In this document: positions 1 to 8,704 of the stretch, one piece after another
How positions within the stretch are numbered: position 1 is the first letter of the stretch
Layout: every line of letters starts with the position of its first letter
Origin: Pelagisphaera sp964404745
GTDB lineage: Bacteria; Verrucomicrobiota; Verrucomicrobiia; Opitutales; Opitutaceae
Assembly (NCBI GenBank): GCA_964404745.1
Contig: CAYOLG010000022.1
Location: 1-64,000, forward strand
Direction of reading: 5' to 3'
Length of the DNA stretch: 64,000 nucleotides
Made by a program: the position numbers and the translations under genes
The notes under the pieces: model-generated
Told to the model about the DNA's origin: nothing
Seen by the model: the letters and a program-made list of their open reading frames with translations, nothing else
The model's database searches: none

Positions 1-1
1 A

Positions 2-727
2 GCGATCTCAGTGAACCTAGAGGGGCTCCCTCACCTTCTTGTCTTCCTTTCAGTCTGGCTCGGCTATTCAGCTGACCGGTGACTGGATGCGTGGAAGCAC
101 GATCTGAACCTAACTCAGCGTCACGCTTTTCACGCTTCTCGACGCTGGACCTTGCTAGCGATTTGGATTTGCCTTCTTACCCTATCGGTTTCCTTTGCGT
201 CCGTATCGCTTCACCCTGACGAATTCAGGCGGGGTATCGCCTTGGCCATTGCATCCATTCTTGTCACGGCTATCATTCAGCTAGGACCTAAAAAAAACCG
301 TCACGGCGTTACCAAATCGCTGCTTACCTCCGGCCTCGTAACCGCTAGCGTTCTCGTGTTTCTGCCTACCGCACTCGTTCGATCAGAGATCCCGACCGTC
401 GCTATGATCTTTTTCCTCTTCAACTTAAATTGCTAATGTTTCCACTATTTGGATCTTCTGATCGATTCGAAACTAGAATCGAATTACAACGGAAAATGGT
501 TAAAAACGAATGCAATCGTATCTTTCATACTGGCCACCGTATCTACTATTGTCCTGATTCCGCCGCCTCTCGCCATCTACTCCAGCTTATCCATTGCCGG
601 ATTGTTTCTGCTCCACCTGAAACATAAAAGGCTGGATGCCGACCTGAACCGCTCCCTCGCTGACATCATTCTACTGACTCCCGCCCTGCGAATTGCATAT
701 AACCTTGCCCGAAGAGGAATACTGTAA
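2..727 (+). pseudogene. UbiA-like membrane protein gene, decayed, 5' end outside the window
   Basis: One reading frame (position 2 onward) stays protein-like to a TAA at 725-727 but is broken by TGA at 80-82 and TAA at 434-436. Read through, it gives several hydrophobic helices. The segment before and after the first stop reads YSADR-stop-LDAWK, resembling the first aspartate motif of UbiA-type prenyltransferase-like proteins, and the end reads LADIILLTPAL. The intact stretch between the stops starts near 152 and the last stretch near 449. The downstream methyltransferase begins 2 bases after the final stop, so the two were probably one transcription unit. The UbiA assignment is from motif memory and moderate; the two in-frame stops are seen directly. 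The damage could in principle be sequencing error, but other genes here show similar lesions. Confidence 0.6.
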
Positions 728-728
728 G

Positions 729-1382
729 TTGCATCGCTCTTTCGACAATCTGTCCAATATATATCGAACACTTGAATACATTGCCTTTGGAACGCTTCTT
801 CAACGAGCTCGAAGAAGCTCCTTGCAAGTTTTCGAATCTCATCCTAACGCCCGCGGTCTGATATTGGGCGATGGCGATGGGCGGTTTTCCTGCGAGGCAA
901 TTCTGCGAAACCCGAATATAAGCATTGATAGCTTAGATTCTAGTCAAGGCATGTTAGCGGCGGTAATCAATCGAATAAGAAAGGCTGACTCGAGAGTTCT
1001 CGAGCGATACAATCCAATCTTGGGAAACACTCTCACCTACGAGTATCCTTTTCATCATTACGATATTGTTGTTTGCCAATTTTTTATCGACTGCTTCGCT
1101 AGTGCCGAGGCAAACGACCTAATCGCGAGACTGACCCTGGCGCTCAAATCCGGGGGAAAGTTTTCGTACGTGGATTTCGCCCATCCTAAACTTCAGCCCA
1201 TGAAGAGCTTCTCCAAAATTGTTTTGCCAGCCTTGTATGGATTCCTCCGGCAAACTACGGGGATTTCCGACCGCCAACTGCCTCGGATTGTCTGGCCAGG
1301 TTCCCTATCTTGCTCAGACCGGGCGGAGTGGAGTCAGGGATTCATCGTCTCTGAGAACTTGAAAAAGGGTTTAGCAGGTTGA
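729..1382 (+). CDS. Class I SAM-dependent methyltransferase
   Basis: A small methyltransferase of about 217 residues. Motif I is visible as LILGDGDGRF, followed by an acidic residue region (SIDSLDSS) that would bind SAM, then DIVVCQFFIDCF as motif IV and a GGKFSYVDF strand. The N-terminal part, RSFDNLSNIYRTLEYIAFG, is typical of methyltransferases paired with UbiA-like proteins, but the substrate is unknown. I chose the TTG at 729 because a GAGG element lies about ten bases upstream and the upstream gene stops at 727; the frame opens at 693, but that start would overlap the upstream gene. The C-terminus ends at GLAG, somewhat shorter than I expect for the family, and the stop lies directly against the stop of the convergent gene at 1383. 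With its partner gene decayed, its activity may be lost too. Confidence 0.65.
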   Translation: MHRSFDNLSNIYRTLEYIAFGTLLQRARRSSLQVFESHPNARGLILGDGDGRFSCEAILRNPNISIDSLDSSQGMLAAVINRIRKADSRVLERYNPILGNTLTYEYPFHHYDIVVCQFFIDCFASAEANDLIARLTLALKSGGKFSYVDFAHPKLQPMKSFSKIVLPALYGFLRQTTGISDRQLPRIVWPGSLSCSDRAEWSQGFIVSENLKKGLAG

Positions 1383-2843
1383 CTACTTGAGTTCTCCGGG
1401 AAGCGACTCGTATCGGAACTTCAATGAATTCATTACTCCGTCATAATCTTCCCGAGGGAATGGACGGCCCGAGGCCAATTCCTCTTCCACCAGGAGATTG
1501 TCGACCAACGCGCAATAGCGTTTATCAACCATCAAGCCGAGCAATTCGCCCGTTTTCGAGAAAACGAGATCTCCGCTACTTGGCGAGAAATCTCCGAATA
1601 GCCGATTAAAAATCCTAGACTGCATGCGCACGTATCCTGGTGTCGCGGGATCCAATTTGAACTCTACTTCCCCATAATAGTCGCCTTTCTCGTCCACTAG
1701 CACCGCTTCGGAAAACTTGAATGGGTCTGGGGCTGTGTAGAAAACGCGGCCACCCAATCGTTCAGATTCCTCCCCGGTCAAAGGTATAGCCGCAATGCGA
1801 GGATCGAGAGAGAGGAAACCAAATTTTGTAGGCCAAACCTTAGATTCGTTTCTTTGCAGTTCAACTTCTACTCTTCGATAGTTGAGCGACTCGCGGTTCA
1901 GACCTAGCGGGGTCGAATCGAAGTGAGTCAGAGCGAAAACGCTCGAACCATCGGAAACGAGAATTGTCATTGCTTGGCTAGACTCTACTGAGGATTGCCC
2001 CCGATAAAGTCTTTCCGATCGGAAGCGGGCGGCGATCTGGTTTTCGCTGAAACGATTGAATATGATGTTCGCGTTAACAGGCTGGCTTGACCGGAACTCT
2101 TCCGTTAAATCTTGGGACCGTTCCGCCAGTTGCGTAATCCCTTCGGCCATTCGCGAGGTTTGCTGCTGCAGCTGCTGCCGCTCCTTTCGCTCAGTTTCCA
2201 CTTCTCCTTTTAAAGTTTCAACATTCGCCATGAGCATCTTCTTTTGCTCCTCGGCTACCCCCACTTGCACGCTGAGTTCCTGGGCCTTCGCTTCGGCTAG
2301 GCGTCTTTCCTGCCTCTCTCGTTCAATCGCTTTTTCCTTTTCGGCTATCTCGTTGAGCTTGGCTTGCAGTTCCTGCTGCAACAGGCGCGTCTGAGTCTCC
2401 GTCTGCTTTGCTTGGGTTTCCAAAAGCCGATAGTCTTCTTCCAGCTCAGTAATCGTCTTTTTCGCCAGCTCGGATTCCATTTCCAGAGTTCGCTTTTCAC
2501 TGGCCAAAGTTTCCTCACGCGTTTCCGCAACCTGCAGCTCGCTTTGCAATTCGTTTAGCGATGCTTCTTTAGCTTGGAGAGCCTCATTTGTTTTATCCAG
2601 CTCCTCACGAGTTTTATCCGCTTCCGTTTGAGCCAATTCTTGCAATTGCTTTTCCTCTTCCAATGCCGATGTGAGCGTATCCAATAAATCCTGCTCCATC
2701 ATAGCCATGGTTGAAACGCTTTGCTCTTCCGCATCGCCCGACGATCGAGCTTCCGTTTCTGACTCCTCTTTCTCCCAATTCACCAGAGAAAGCAAGGTCA
2801 GCAACAGGAAGTCGCAAAGTATCAGCAGCAGCGTCTTATTCAT
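1383..2843 (-). CDS. MotB/ExbD-like N-terminal anchor with coiled coil and trypsin-like domain
   Basis: A 486-residue protein of unknown function. Residues 4-22 form one transmembrane helix with an aspartate at position 11 (ILCDFLLLTLLSL). An Asp in a single N-terminal helix is the hallmark of MotB, ExbD and TolR subunits, where it carries protons. Residues about 45-250 are a long, charged coiled coil. Residues about 285-450 look like a degenerate trypsin fold: a possible histidine at 307 (ALTHFDS), aspartate 347 (SLDPRIAAI) and serine 423 in SSGDLVF followed by GELLGLMV, which matches the shape of the GDSGGPVF...GxVVGI motif. The gene follows the 564-residue membrane protein gene after 11 bases, so the two are one operon. 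The channel and protease readings are inference from sequence pattern; neither is certain. Confidence 0.6.
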   Translation of the reverse strand: MNKTLLLILCDFLLLTLLSLVNWEKEESETEARSSGDAEEQSVSTMAMMEQDLLDTLTSALEEEKQLQELAQTEADKTREELDKTNEALQAKEASLNELQSELQVAETREETLASEKRTLEMESELAKKTITELEEDYRLLETQAKQTETQTRLLQQELQAKLNEIAEKEKAIERERQERRLAEAKAQELSVQVGVAEEQKKMLMANVETLKGEVETERKERQQLQQQTSRMAEGITQLAERSQDLTEEFRSSQPVNANIIFNRFSENQIAARFRSERLYRGQSSVESSQAMTILVSDGSSVFALTHFDSTPLGLNRESLNYRRVEVELQRNESKVWPTKFGFLSLDPRIAAIPLTGEESERLGGRVFYTAPDPFKFSEAVLVDEKGDYYGEVEFKLDPATPGYVRMQSRIFNRLFGDFSPSSGDLVFSKTGELLGLMVDKRYCALVDNLLVEEELASGRPFPREDYDGVMNSLKFRYESLPGELK

Positions 2844-2854
2844 AAAACAAAAAT

Positions 2855-4549
2855 CTACTTGAAGATCTCTTTTCCGCTAAGCGCCGCTATCCGCTCCTGG
2901 CTTTCTAGAATCAAGCGATTCTTGTATGGGCGGACGAGGCGGATTTTGACTATAGCTACACACAATATGCCAAACAGGTTGGAGGAATATGCGGAGAGCA
3001 AGTTCGCTTCGATTAGGCCTATCACTTGAAGAACCAAGGAGATACACGTCCCCGCGATTCCAACGTAAAGCCCTGAATCGAACAGGTTCTCCTCGTTTTC
3101 CATAAGCTTCAGCTTTATGATTGTATCCAGATCTCCCTTATCGATTTGCCTGACTTTAAGCAGGCATATCAGAAACACCAGTACTTGGAGTATAAAGAAG
3201 AAGCTTACGGACAATAGGGTTGCAGGATCCATAGATGCAGTCGGTTCGGTTTCTATGATAATCGTCTCGCCCTCCACTTGGGCAAGCACGGGCATCACTA
3301 ATTTGAAAGAATAGCCTTCCGTCAAGGTGCCACTGGCCAGGTGAGGCTCGCTTAAGATAACGAGTACGATAACCGAGGCCAGCGATATAAATACTTTCTG
3401 GGTGGCGCCCAGCAGAGCTGAGCTCGGCTCGCGGTAAAATTCCGTAAAGCGGCTCCCACCCCAGGACAGAAAAAAGGCCCCGAAGAAAAATAAGGAGTAT
3501 TTTAGCGACAGAGAGAGCTTAGGTTTCCCTAGACTGAAGCGAGTTAGGTTGACCTCCATGCGGCTCGATTTCTCTAGACTCTCGCCGCTATCCAGGGGCA
3601 TTTGCTGCTCGAGCAATAGCTGAATAGCTCCCGTTCCCAGCGTTCCTGCTGTTTTCAGGAAATCAAAACCGTCATCGCCATAGAGACCCAAATAATTCAA
3701 CACCGTGCTCGGGCTATCCACAACGATGGCAGCCGTGTAGAAAATCGGAATATCGGCAGGACGCCGGTGAAATCCATACCTCAACCGTCTCAGTGTTTCC
3801 AGGCTGTCGATCTTCTCGAATAAGGCTTTGAACTGGCCCCAGTCCAAGGCTCTCGCCAGAGAAAGGACATTTAAATAAGCGTCTTCCAACCGCCCCACGT
3901 CGCCAGACGCATTGGCCGATTGGATTTCCCGCCTCAATTCCCTACTGAAACTTGGGTGCAAACGCTCCCCTTGGATCAATAGGCCCAAAGCGAGCAAGGT
4001 GGCTTCGAGTGGTCTTCCCGAAACGCTTTGAACCGGGAAAAGCCGTTTGTAAGTCCCTAGGCGGCCCGTCTGCAAAAGCCCCTGTACCATAGAATCACGG
4101 GAATTTTCCAATATTCCGCCAAGCGACTCCCTACATTCTTTCGATAAACACACCCCCAAAATCCCAGGCTGGGTGGAGTACGCATCCAGTGGCACATCAG
4201 CCAAAGCCGCGTCCAAAAAGGGATCCCAGGCGCCCCACCGAAACACGACAGCGTTATTGGCTTCAACGGCTGGGAGCTCGGATGCCACAGATTCTCCTCC
4301 ACTCAGTCCCAGCGAATGAGAAGCCTCTAAGAACATCGCCGCTAATCCGAAATTCTCGTCTTCCAAGGCCAAGGCCGCTCGATCCGCTAACGAACCCGAA
4401 CGGGCGCCCGCTTCGGCCAATACCGACAGGGGCATAGATTTGAATCGAGAAGGAATAGACCAACCGACGAAAATGGCTAGCGCACCCGCCACAATCAGAA
4501 CCACCGATAACGCGATACGAATTTGGCTCTTTGAACTGGCAACCGGCAT
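2855..4549 (-). CDS. Polytopic membrane protein, possible divergent MotA/ExbB-type channel subunit
   Basis: A 564-residue protein I do not recognise by name. It has an N-terminal helix (about 12-32), a mostly helical soluble region (about 40-340), then hydrophobic segments near 349-364, 385-400, 443-465, 493-513 and 519-538. The last three are arranged like the MotA/TolQ/ExbB proton channel domain: GLYVGIAGTCISLVLQVIGL followed by AYSSNLFGILCVAIVKI resembles the two conserved pore helices, including a threonine in the first. The cytoplasmic loop before them is unusually short (about 25 residues). It is the first gene of a two-gene operon with the Asp-anchored coiled-coil protein, which supports a channel/stator reading. 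The start ATG at 4549 has a hydrophobic segment soon after it. Divergent from peptide deformylase at 4628. Confidence 0.55.
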   Translation of the reverse strand: MPVASSKSQIRIALSVVLIVAGALAIFVGWSIPSRFKSMPLSVLAEAGARSGSLADRAALALEDENFGLAAMFLEASHSLGLSGGESVASELPAVEANNAVVFRWGAWDPFLDAALADVPLDAYSTQPGILGVCLSKECRESLGGILENSRDSMVQGLLQTGRLGTYKRLFPVQSVSGRPLEATLLALGLLIQGERLHPSFSRELRREIQSANASGDVGRLEDAYLNVLSLARALDWGQFKALFEKIDSLETLRRLRYGFHRRPADIPIFYTAAIVVDSPSTVLNYLGLYGDDGFDFLKTAGTLGTGAIQLLLEQQMPLDSGESLEKSSRMEVNLTRFSLGKPKLSLSLKYSLFFFGAFFLSWGGSRFTEFYREPSSALLGATQKVFISLASVIVLVILSEPHLASGTLTEGYSFKLVMPVLAQVEGETIIIETEPTASMDPATLLSVSFFFILQVLVFLICLLKVRQIDKGDLDTIIKLKLMENEENLFDSGLYVGIAGTCISLVLQVIGLIEANLLSAYSSNLFGILCVAIVKIRLVRPYKNRLILESQERIAALSGKEIFK

Positions 4550-4627
4550 AATTCCTTTACGATCCTCTCATAGAAAGGATTTGCTCTAACCTAAACCGGA
4601 GTTTTGGCTAGGTCAAATCGAAGACCC

Positions 4628-5194
4628 ATGGCTTTGGAAATTGTTCATTTCGGAACCCCCGTTCTCCACCAGAAGGGCGAACCCATAACTGAGTTCGACG
4701 CTTCGCTAAAGTCGCTTTTCGACGAAATGGTAGAGACCTGTATCAAGGCCGAGGGCATCGGTTTGGCCGCTCAGCAAATCGGGAAAGCTCTGATGTTTTG
4801 CGTAGTCGATTTGCGGGGTATCGAAATCGATTTCGAATATAAGCTGGACGGGGCAACGCCCCCGCTTGATCTCTTCAGCCCAATTGGTATCTGCAATCCG
4901 ATCGTAACCCAGATCGAGTCGCCCAAGACGATCTACGAGGAGGGCTGCTTATCTTTTCCTAATATCCGAGGCGATGTGGAACGCGCGGATTGGATCCGCT
5001 GCCAATATCAAGACATTGAGGGGAACCCGCACGAACTCGAATGCAATGGACTGCTGGGGCGCTGTGTTCAGCATGAAGTCGATCACCTAAATGGGATCCT
5101 GTTTACGGAACGCATGAAAAAGAAGGTCCTTAAGAAGATCCTCCCGGAAATTAACGAACTTCGAGCTCGAACTGTCGGGCGATTGAAACGCTGA
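4628..5194 (+). CDS. def: Peptide deformylase
   Basis: Removes the formyl group from the N-terminal methionine of new proteins, using a bound metal ion in the cytoplasm. All three family motifs are present: GIGLAAQQIG, EGCLSFP (cysteine ligand) and QHEVDHLNG (two histidine ligands and the catalytic glutamate). The product is 188 residues from the ATG at 4628; an upstream TTG in frame would add eight residues but the homologous part begins at MALEIVHFG. A short insert (IEIDFEYKLDGATPP) separates motifs one and two. It stands alone, divergent from the membrane operon at 4549 and convergent with the broken PhoH gene that ends at 5225. Confidence 0.96.
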   Translation: MALEIVHFGTPVLHQKGEPITEFDASLKSLFDEMVETCIKAEGIGLAAQQIGKALMFCVVDLRGIEIDFEYKLDGATPPLDLFSPIGICNPIVTQIESPKTIYEEGCLSFPNIRGDVERADWIRCQYQDIEGNPHELECNGLLGRCVQHEVDHLNGILFTERMKKKVLKKILPEINELRARTVGRLKR

Positions 5195-5224
5195 ACGGGA
5201 ATTCGGAAAAACTTTTCTTTCAAT

Positions 5225-6641
5225 TCAAAGCAAATCGGCAGCAAGCTCGGCCAAGGGCGGACGTTCTCCCTTGGTCAGCTGTACATGGGCCGATATCGCC
5301 TGCCCTCTCATCCGGTTTGCGCAATACACCAGCCCATTGGTGCGCGAATCCACATAGGGATTGTCGATTTGATCCGGATCACCGATAGGCACGATTTTCG
5401 AGCCTTCAGAAATTCGAGTGATGACGGTTTTCACTTCGTGAGGCGTTAGTTGTTGGGCTTCATCCAGAATGAAGAATCGGCGGGCAATCGACCGTCCACG
5501 AATAAAACATAGGGCTTCAATCTCTACTAGGCCACTATCTAAAAATTTCTGGTAGGGCTTCTGGGCTGGCTCACCCCGGTCTGGGGCCACGAGATCCTTA
5601 GCCTTTCGTCGTTGCCGCTTGTTTTAGAACTGCGGCTCTTTTCGCGGCTTGGATGAAACAAGTACTTCGAGGGCGTCATAATAGGGCTGCAACCAAGGAA
5701 TCATCTTCTCTTCCAGCGTACCAGCGAGAAACCCGATCTCCTTCCCCACGCCGATTGCCGGACGAGATATTGAAACGCCGTCATACAAACTGTTCACGGC
5801 AGTGGCTTGCTGGATAGCGGCTACCGTCGATAAAAGCGTCTTACCCGTCCCCCCCTTGCCGTAGCAAGTTACCAGGGACACTGATTCATCCATCAATGCA
5901 TCGAGGAAAAATTGCTGTTCGAGATTCCTGTGGCTTATGGGAATGCCACTAGGGCCCGCATACTGTCTGGTAAGACGAGCTTTCGCAACAGTCGGGAGCA
6001 ATGCAATCTGGCGGGCATCGTTTTGCCCCCTTCCGTAACCAGCGGCGCGCAGTCGTTTAGCTCAAGCCCATCAGCTAGGCTATCTTCAATCTCGAAGGAC
6101 CCTTCCGCGAAGCGAATCGCTGCAAATCATACTTCGATACCTTCAGTTTCCGGTAGCTCTGAAAATCAGGCTCCTCAGGCGCTTTGTCGTTGAAGTAGTC
6201 TTCAGCTTCGATTCCCACCGCCCGCGCTTTCAGCTGCATGTTGACATCCTTGGTGACCAGAATGACTGGAGGAGGAAAGTTTTCCTGAACGAATAACGCA
6301 GTGGCGATTATTCGTTTATCCTTGTTCTTGAGATTCAGAATGGAACGGACTAATTCCGGCCTTTCCGAATCTTTAGCTGTCCCTTGCAAATATTTGTTAA
6401 TGACCACGGAAAGCGTTCCCCCGCTATCTAAGGGCACCCCTTCCAACATCGCTTGAGAATCCGGGAGCAACTCTCTCAACAATCGATGCACTCTTCGGGC
6501 ATTGCGCCCAAGCTCACTGGACTGTTCCATCTTGATGGCGTCCAGCTCTTCTACGGCCTCTATCGGGATAACTAGATTGTTGTCCTCGAATTTAAACAGG
6601 CAGTACGGATCGTGGAGCAACACATTCGTATCCAACACGTA
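5225..6641 (-). pseudogene. PIN-PhoH family ATPase gene, broken by two frameshifts and one nonsense codon
   Basis: The minus strand encodes an N-terminal PIN nuclease domain (LDTNVLLHDP; EELDAIK; LVTKDVNMQLKARAVG) and a C-terminal PhoH ATPase (Walker A YGKGGTGKT; RRFFILDEAQQLTPHEVK; GDPDQIDNPYVDSRTNGL). These parts lie in three frames. The first shift is explained by a tandem duplication of GCGAA at 6107-6116: removing one copy restores RFAEGSFEIEDS. The second is explained by loss of one base in a C-run at 6026-6030: restoring it gives VTEGGQNDARQIALLP. A TAA at 5624-5626 then interrupts the ATPase domain before the segment ending at 5225. The start is probably GTG at 6641, preceded by AAGG. 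Intact relatives are single proteins of about 450-470 residues. The role is unknown; RNA-linked functions are usually proposed for this family. Confidence 0.85.
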
Positions 6642-6983
6642 TGTTTTCGCCTTCAGCTCTGCATTCCGGCTCTATACGCGCCGCGAGGCGCCAGATTACG
6701 ATTCCAGCATGTATTAAACACGCTATTCGAAACTCCCCCAAGGTCCAACCGCCGATTAGAACGATTATGTAAAAAAGACGGCGGACTGTCTACCCCTAAA
6801 CAGTCCGCCTTAGTTTTCTTCTTTACCCCAATATCCCGCTAGGCGGGACTTGATAGTTGAACACCAAAACGACAGAAGGGTTCCTTGATCAAGCAAATGT
6901 TAGTCTTTTTTATGCAAGAAGGATGCTTAAGTAGCCCTTCTAATACCAAAAATTAATAGAACCAAAGGTAGAGGCTACTGCAG
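6642..6983. other. 342-base intergenic stretch
   Basis: No gene is seen here. It holds the terminator at 6780-6809 and a short palindrome (CCCGC-TAG-GCGGG, 6835-6847). The remainder, including the A/T-rich part near 6900-6960, shows no recognised element. Confidence 0.6.
6780..6809 (-). terminator. Bidirectional rho-independent terminator
   Basis: A perfect 10-bp stem (GGCGGACTGT at 6780-6789 with ACAGTCCGCC at 6800-6809) encloses a 10-base loop. On the minus strand the stem is followed by GTC and six T residues; on the plus strand by a T-rich stretch. It sits about 175 bases after the decayed gene that ends at 6984, which it probably served. Confidence 0.8.
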
Positions 6984-8372
6984 CTATCTGCCTCGTATCA
7001 GCCTAAGCGAGATAGTGTCCGAATCGCCTTCGAGCATCCGTCCATCCGTATTCATTTGAATCCGCGATACAGTCCCCGGCTTGAAGAATGCCAACTCTGG
7101 CGTGTCATACGGCTGGCCAGCAAAAGCGATGGTGGTTAACTCCAGATGGCCCTGAACGGCTTCCTCGTCTTCGGCAATATCCAACACTCCCGTAAAGTGC
7201 TTTGCAGAGGCGTCTTCGCCTTCTAAATGGAAAAGCCCTTTGATCAATTCCCCATCGGCTCTCGTTTCAGTTACGACCAACGACCCCTCTCGTGTCTCTT
7301 CGCTCGCCTCGCCTAGAATGGCGACTCCCCTGAAGTACGATCCCTGGGACAATGACATGATGAGCTCCTGTCGAAGCCGCTGCTGGCGTTCAGCCTTTTC
7401 CGAGTGAGAAGCCAACCAAACTTTTTCATACGCTTTCGCCTTTTCAAGGTAGGCCATTCCCGCTTTTTCGTAGGCCCTCAAGTAATAGGCGAATTCCATC
7501 GCATCGACATCCACGGCTCCGTCTTCGAAGGCCGATTTTGACAAAATGGATGTCCAATCCAGCCCGTCTCCATTCCCATTCAATCGAAGGTTGGACAGTT
7601 CCCAGGAACCTTTTTTCTCAACGTTCGCCATGATTCTGTACTGGGCATCGATTTCAAAGACCTCTCCTTTGGCCATTTGCCGCTTATACAATCTCGTCCA
7701 GCCCGGTCTCGAGAACTTCGATCGGATCTTCCTCTTCCTTTATTTCCGACTGAGGCGCGGCCTCGGGCTTCGTCTCCTCATTTTCCTCGTTCTTTTCCGT
7801 CTCTTTTATCTTAACTTCTGGTTCAGTATCAGGCTCAGGGCCCCTATCCGAGAAGCGCCCTTGACGTCGTCGCTCGCTTCTTTGATTAGGGATTTTGGAT
7901 CCAGCATGGATACCAATCCTGCCGAATCTCCCGACTCTCCACGATCCTCTTCTTTCGATTCCGCCTCTTCCTCGGTTTCAAGTAAAAGCGATAGCGGGTC
8001 AGGGAAGTCGATTAAGCCTTCGCTGTCTTCATCGCTCGAATCAACAGCTGTCTCGATATCGGTAATTTCTGTTTCCCCTCCATTCAAAATGCTCCCGGCT
8101 CGTATTAGCAATTCAACTACAGGATCAACCGCCGCATTTTGACGTTCTGCAACAGTCGCATCATCGTCTAAGCTTTCTGGGGTGTCTTCTTCAATGGAAT
8201 CCGTTTCGATTGAATCCAGCATTTCCCCTACTGATGATTGAAACGATTTGTTTTCCGAGAGAGGCTCTTCATCCGGAGGGCGCCTATCGATTGGCGATTC
8301 AGGCAAATCTGATGCACCATTCGAATCGTTTTAAGCTTCGAACTCTGAAGACTGGGAGTCGGGCTGAGCCAT
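6984..8372 (-). pseudogene. Unknown acidic protein gene, broken by a nonsense codon and two compensating frameshifts
   Basis: An ATG at 8372 opens a frame that meets TAA at 8331-8333 after 13 codons, continues as an acidic, low-complexity Glu/Asp/Ser-rich region, and stops at 7806. From about 7845 to 7692 the coding sense moves to another frame, rich in Lys and Glu, ending at LDEIV. It then returns to the first frame for a folded-looking C-terminal domain of about 230 residues ending at 6984. Restoring one G to the G-run opposite 7841-7844 joins the first two parts as SRIGGPEPDTEPEV. I do not recognise the family; the C-terminal domain holds alternating beta-strand-like stretches with a helical insert. 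The reading as one gene rests on the shared acidic composition across the breaks. Confidence 0.65.
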
Positions 8373-8503
8373 ATATTGTTTTGCTTAGCCTCCGAAAATT
8401 CAGTTCAAGAGACCCGCAAACGCATTGATCGGATCAAAACCGCGCTCCCTAAATTTCCCTGCAAATCTAAATTTGAATTTCTATTCAATATTACCCACTG
8501 ATT

Positions 8504-8704
8504 ATGAGCGAGTTAGCCATTGAAAAACTGGAATCCAAGATTGCTTTTATGGAACGCCACATCGAACAACAGGATCGAGTGATATTGGAGTTGAGAAACT
8601 CGCTAGATGAGACCCAAAACCAGATTGAAGGGCTCAAGGAAGCTTTACAAGATATGCACTTTCCACGAACCGATGTGGTAGACGAGAAACCACCACACTA
8701 CTGA
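8504..8704 (+). CDS. slyX: SlyX family protein
   Basis: A 66-residue protein, nearly all coiled coil (residues about 3-50), ending in the PPHY tail that is characteristic of SlyX. The biochemical role of SlyX is unknown. The length fits the family. The stop codon overlaps by seven bases the stop of the convergent secreted-protein gene that ends at 8698. Confidence 0.85.
   Translation: MSELAIEKLESKIAFMERHIEQQDRVILELRNSLDETQNQIEGLKEALQDMHFPRTDVVDEKPPHY

Noticed and set aside
80..436. Stop codon reassignment (UGA or UAA read as sense)
   Set aside because: Intact genes use TAA, TAG and TGA as normal ends (for example TGA in rplP and tnpA, TAG at 1383), and lesions include frameshifts, so decay is simpler.
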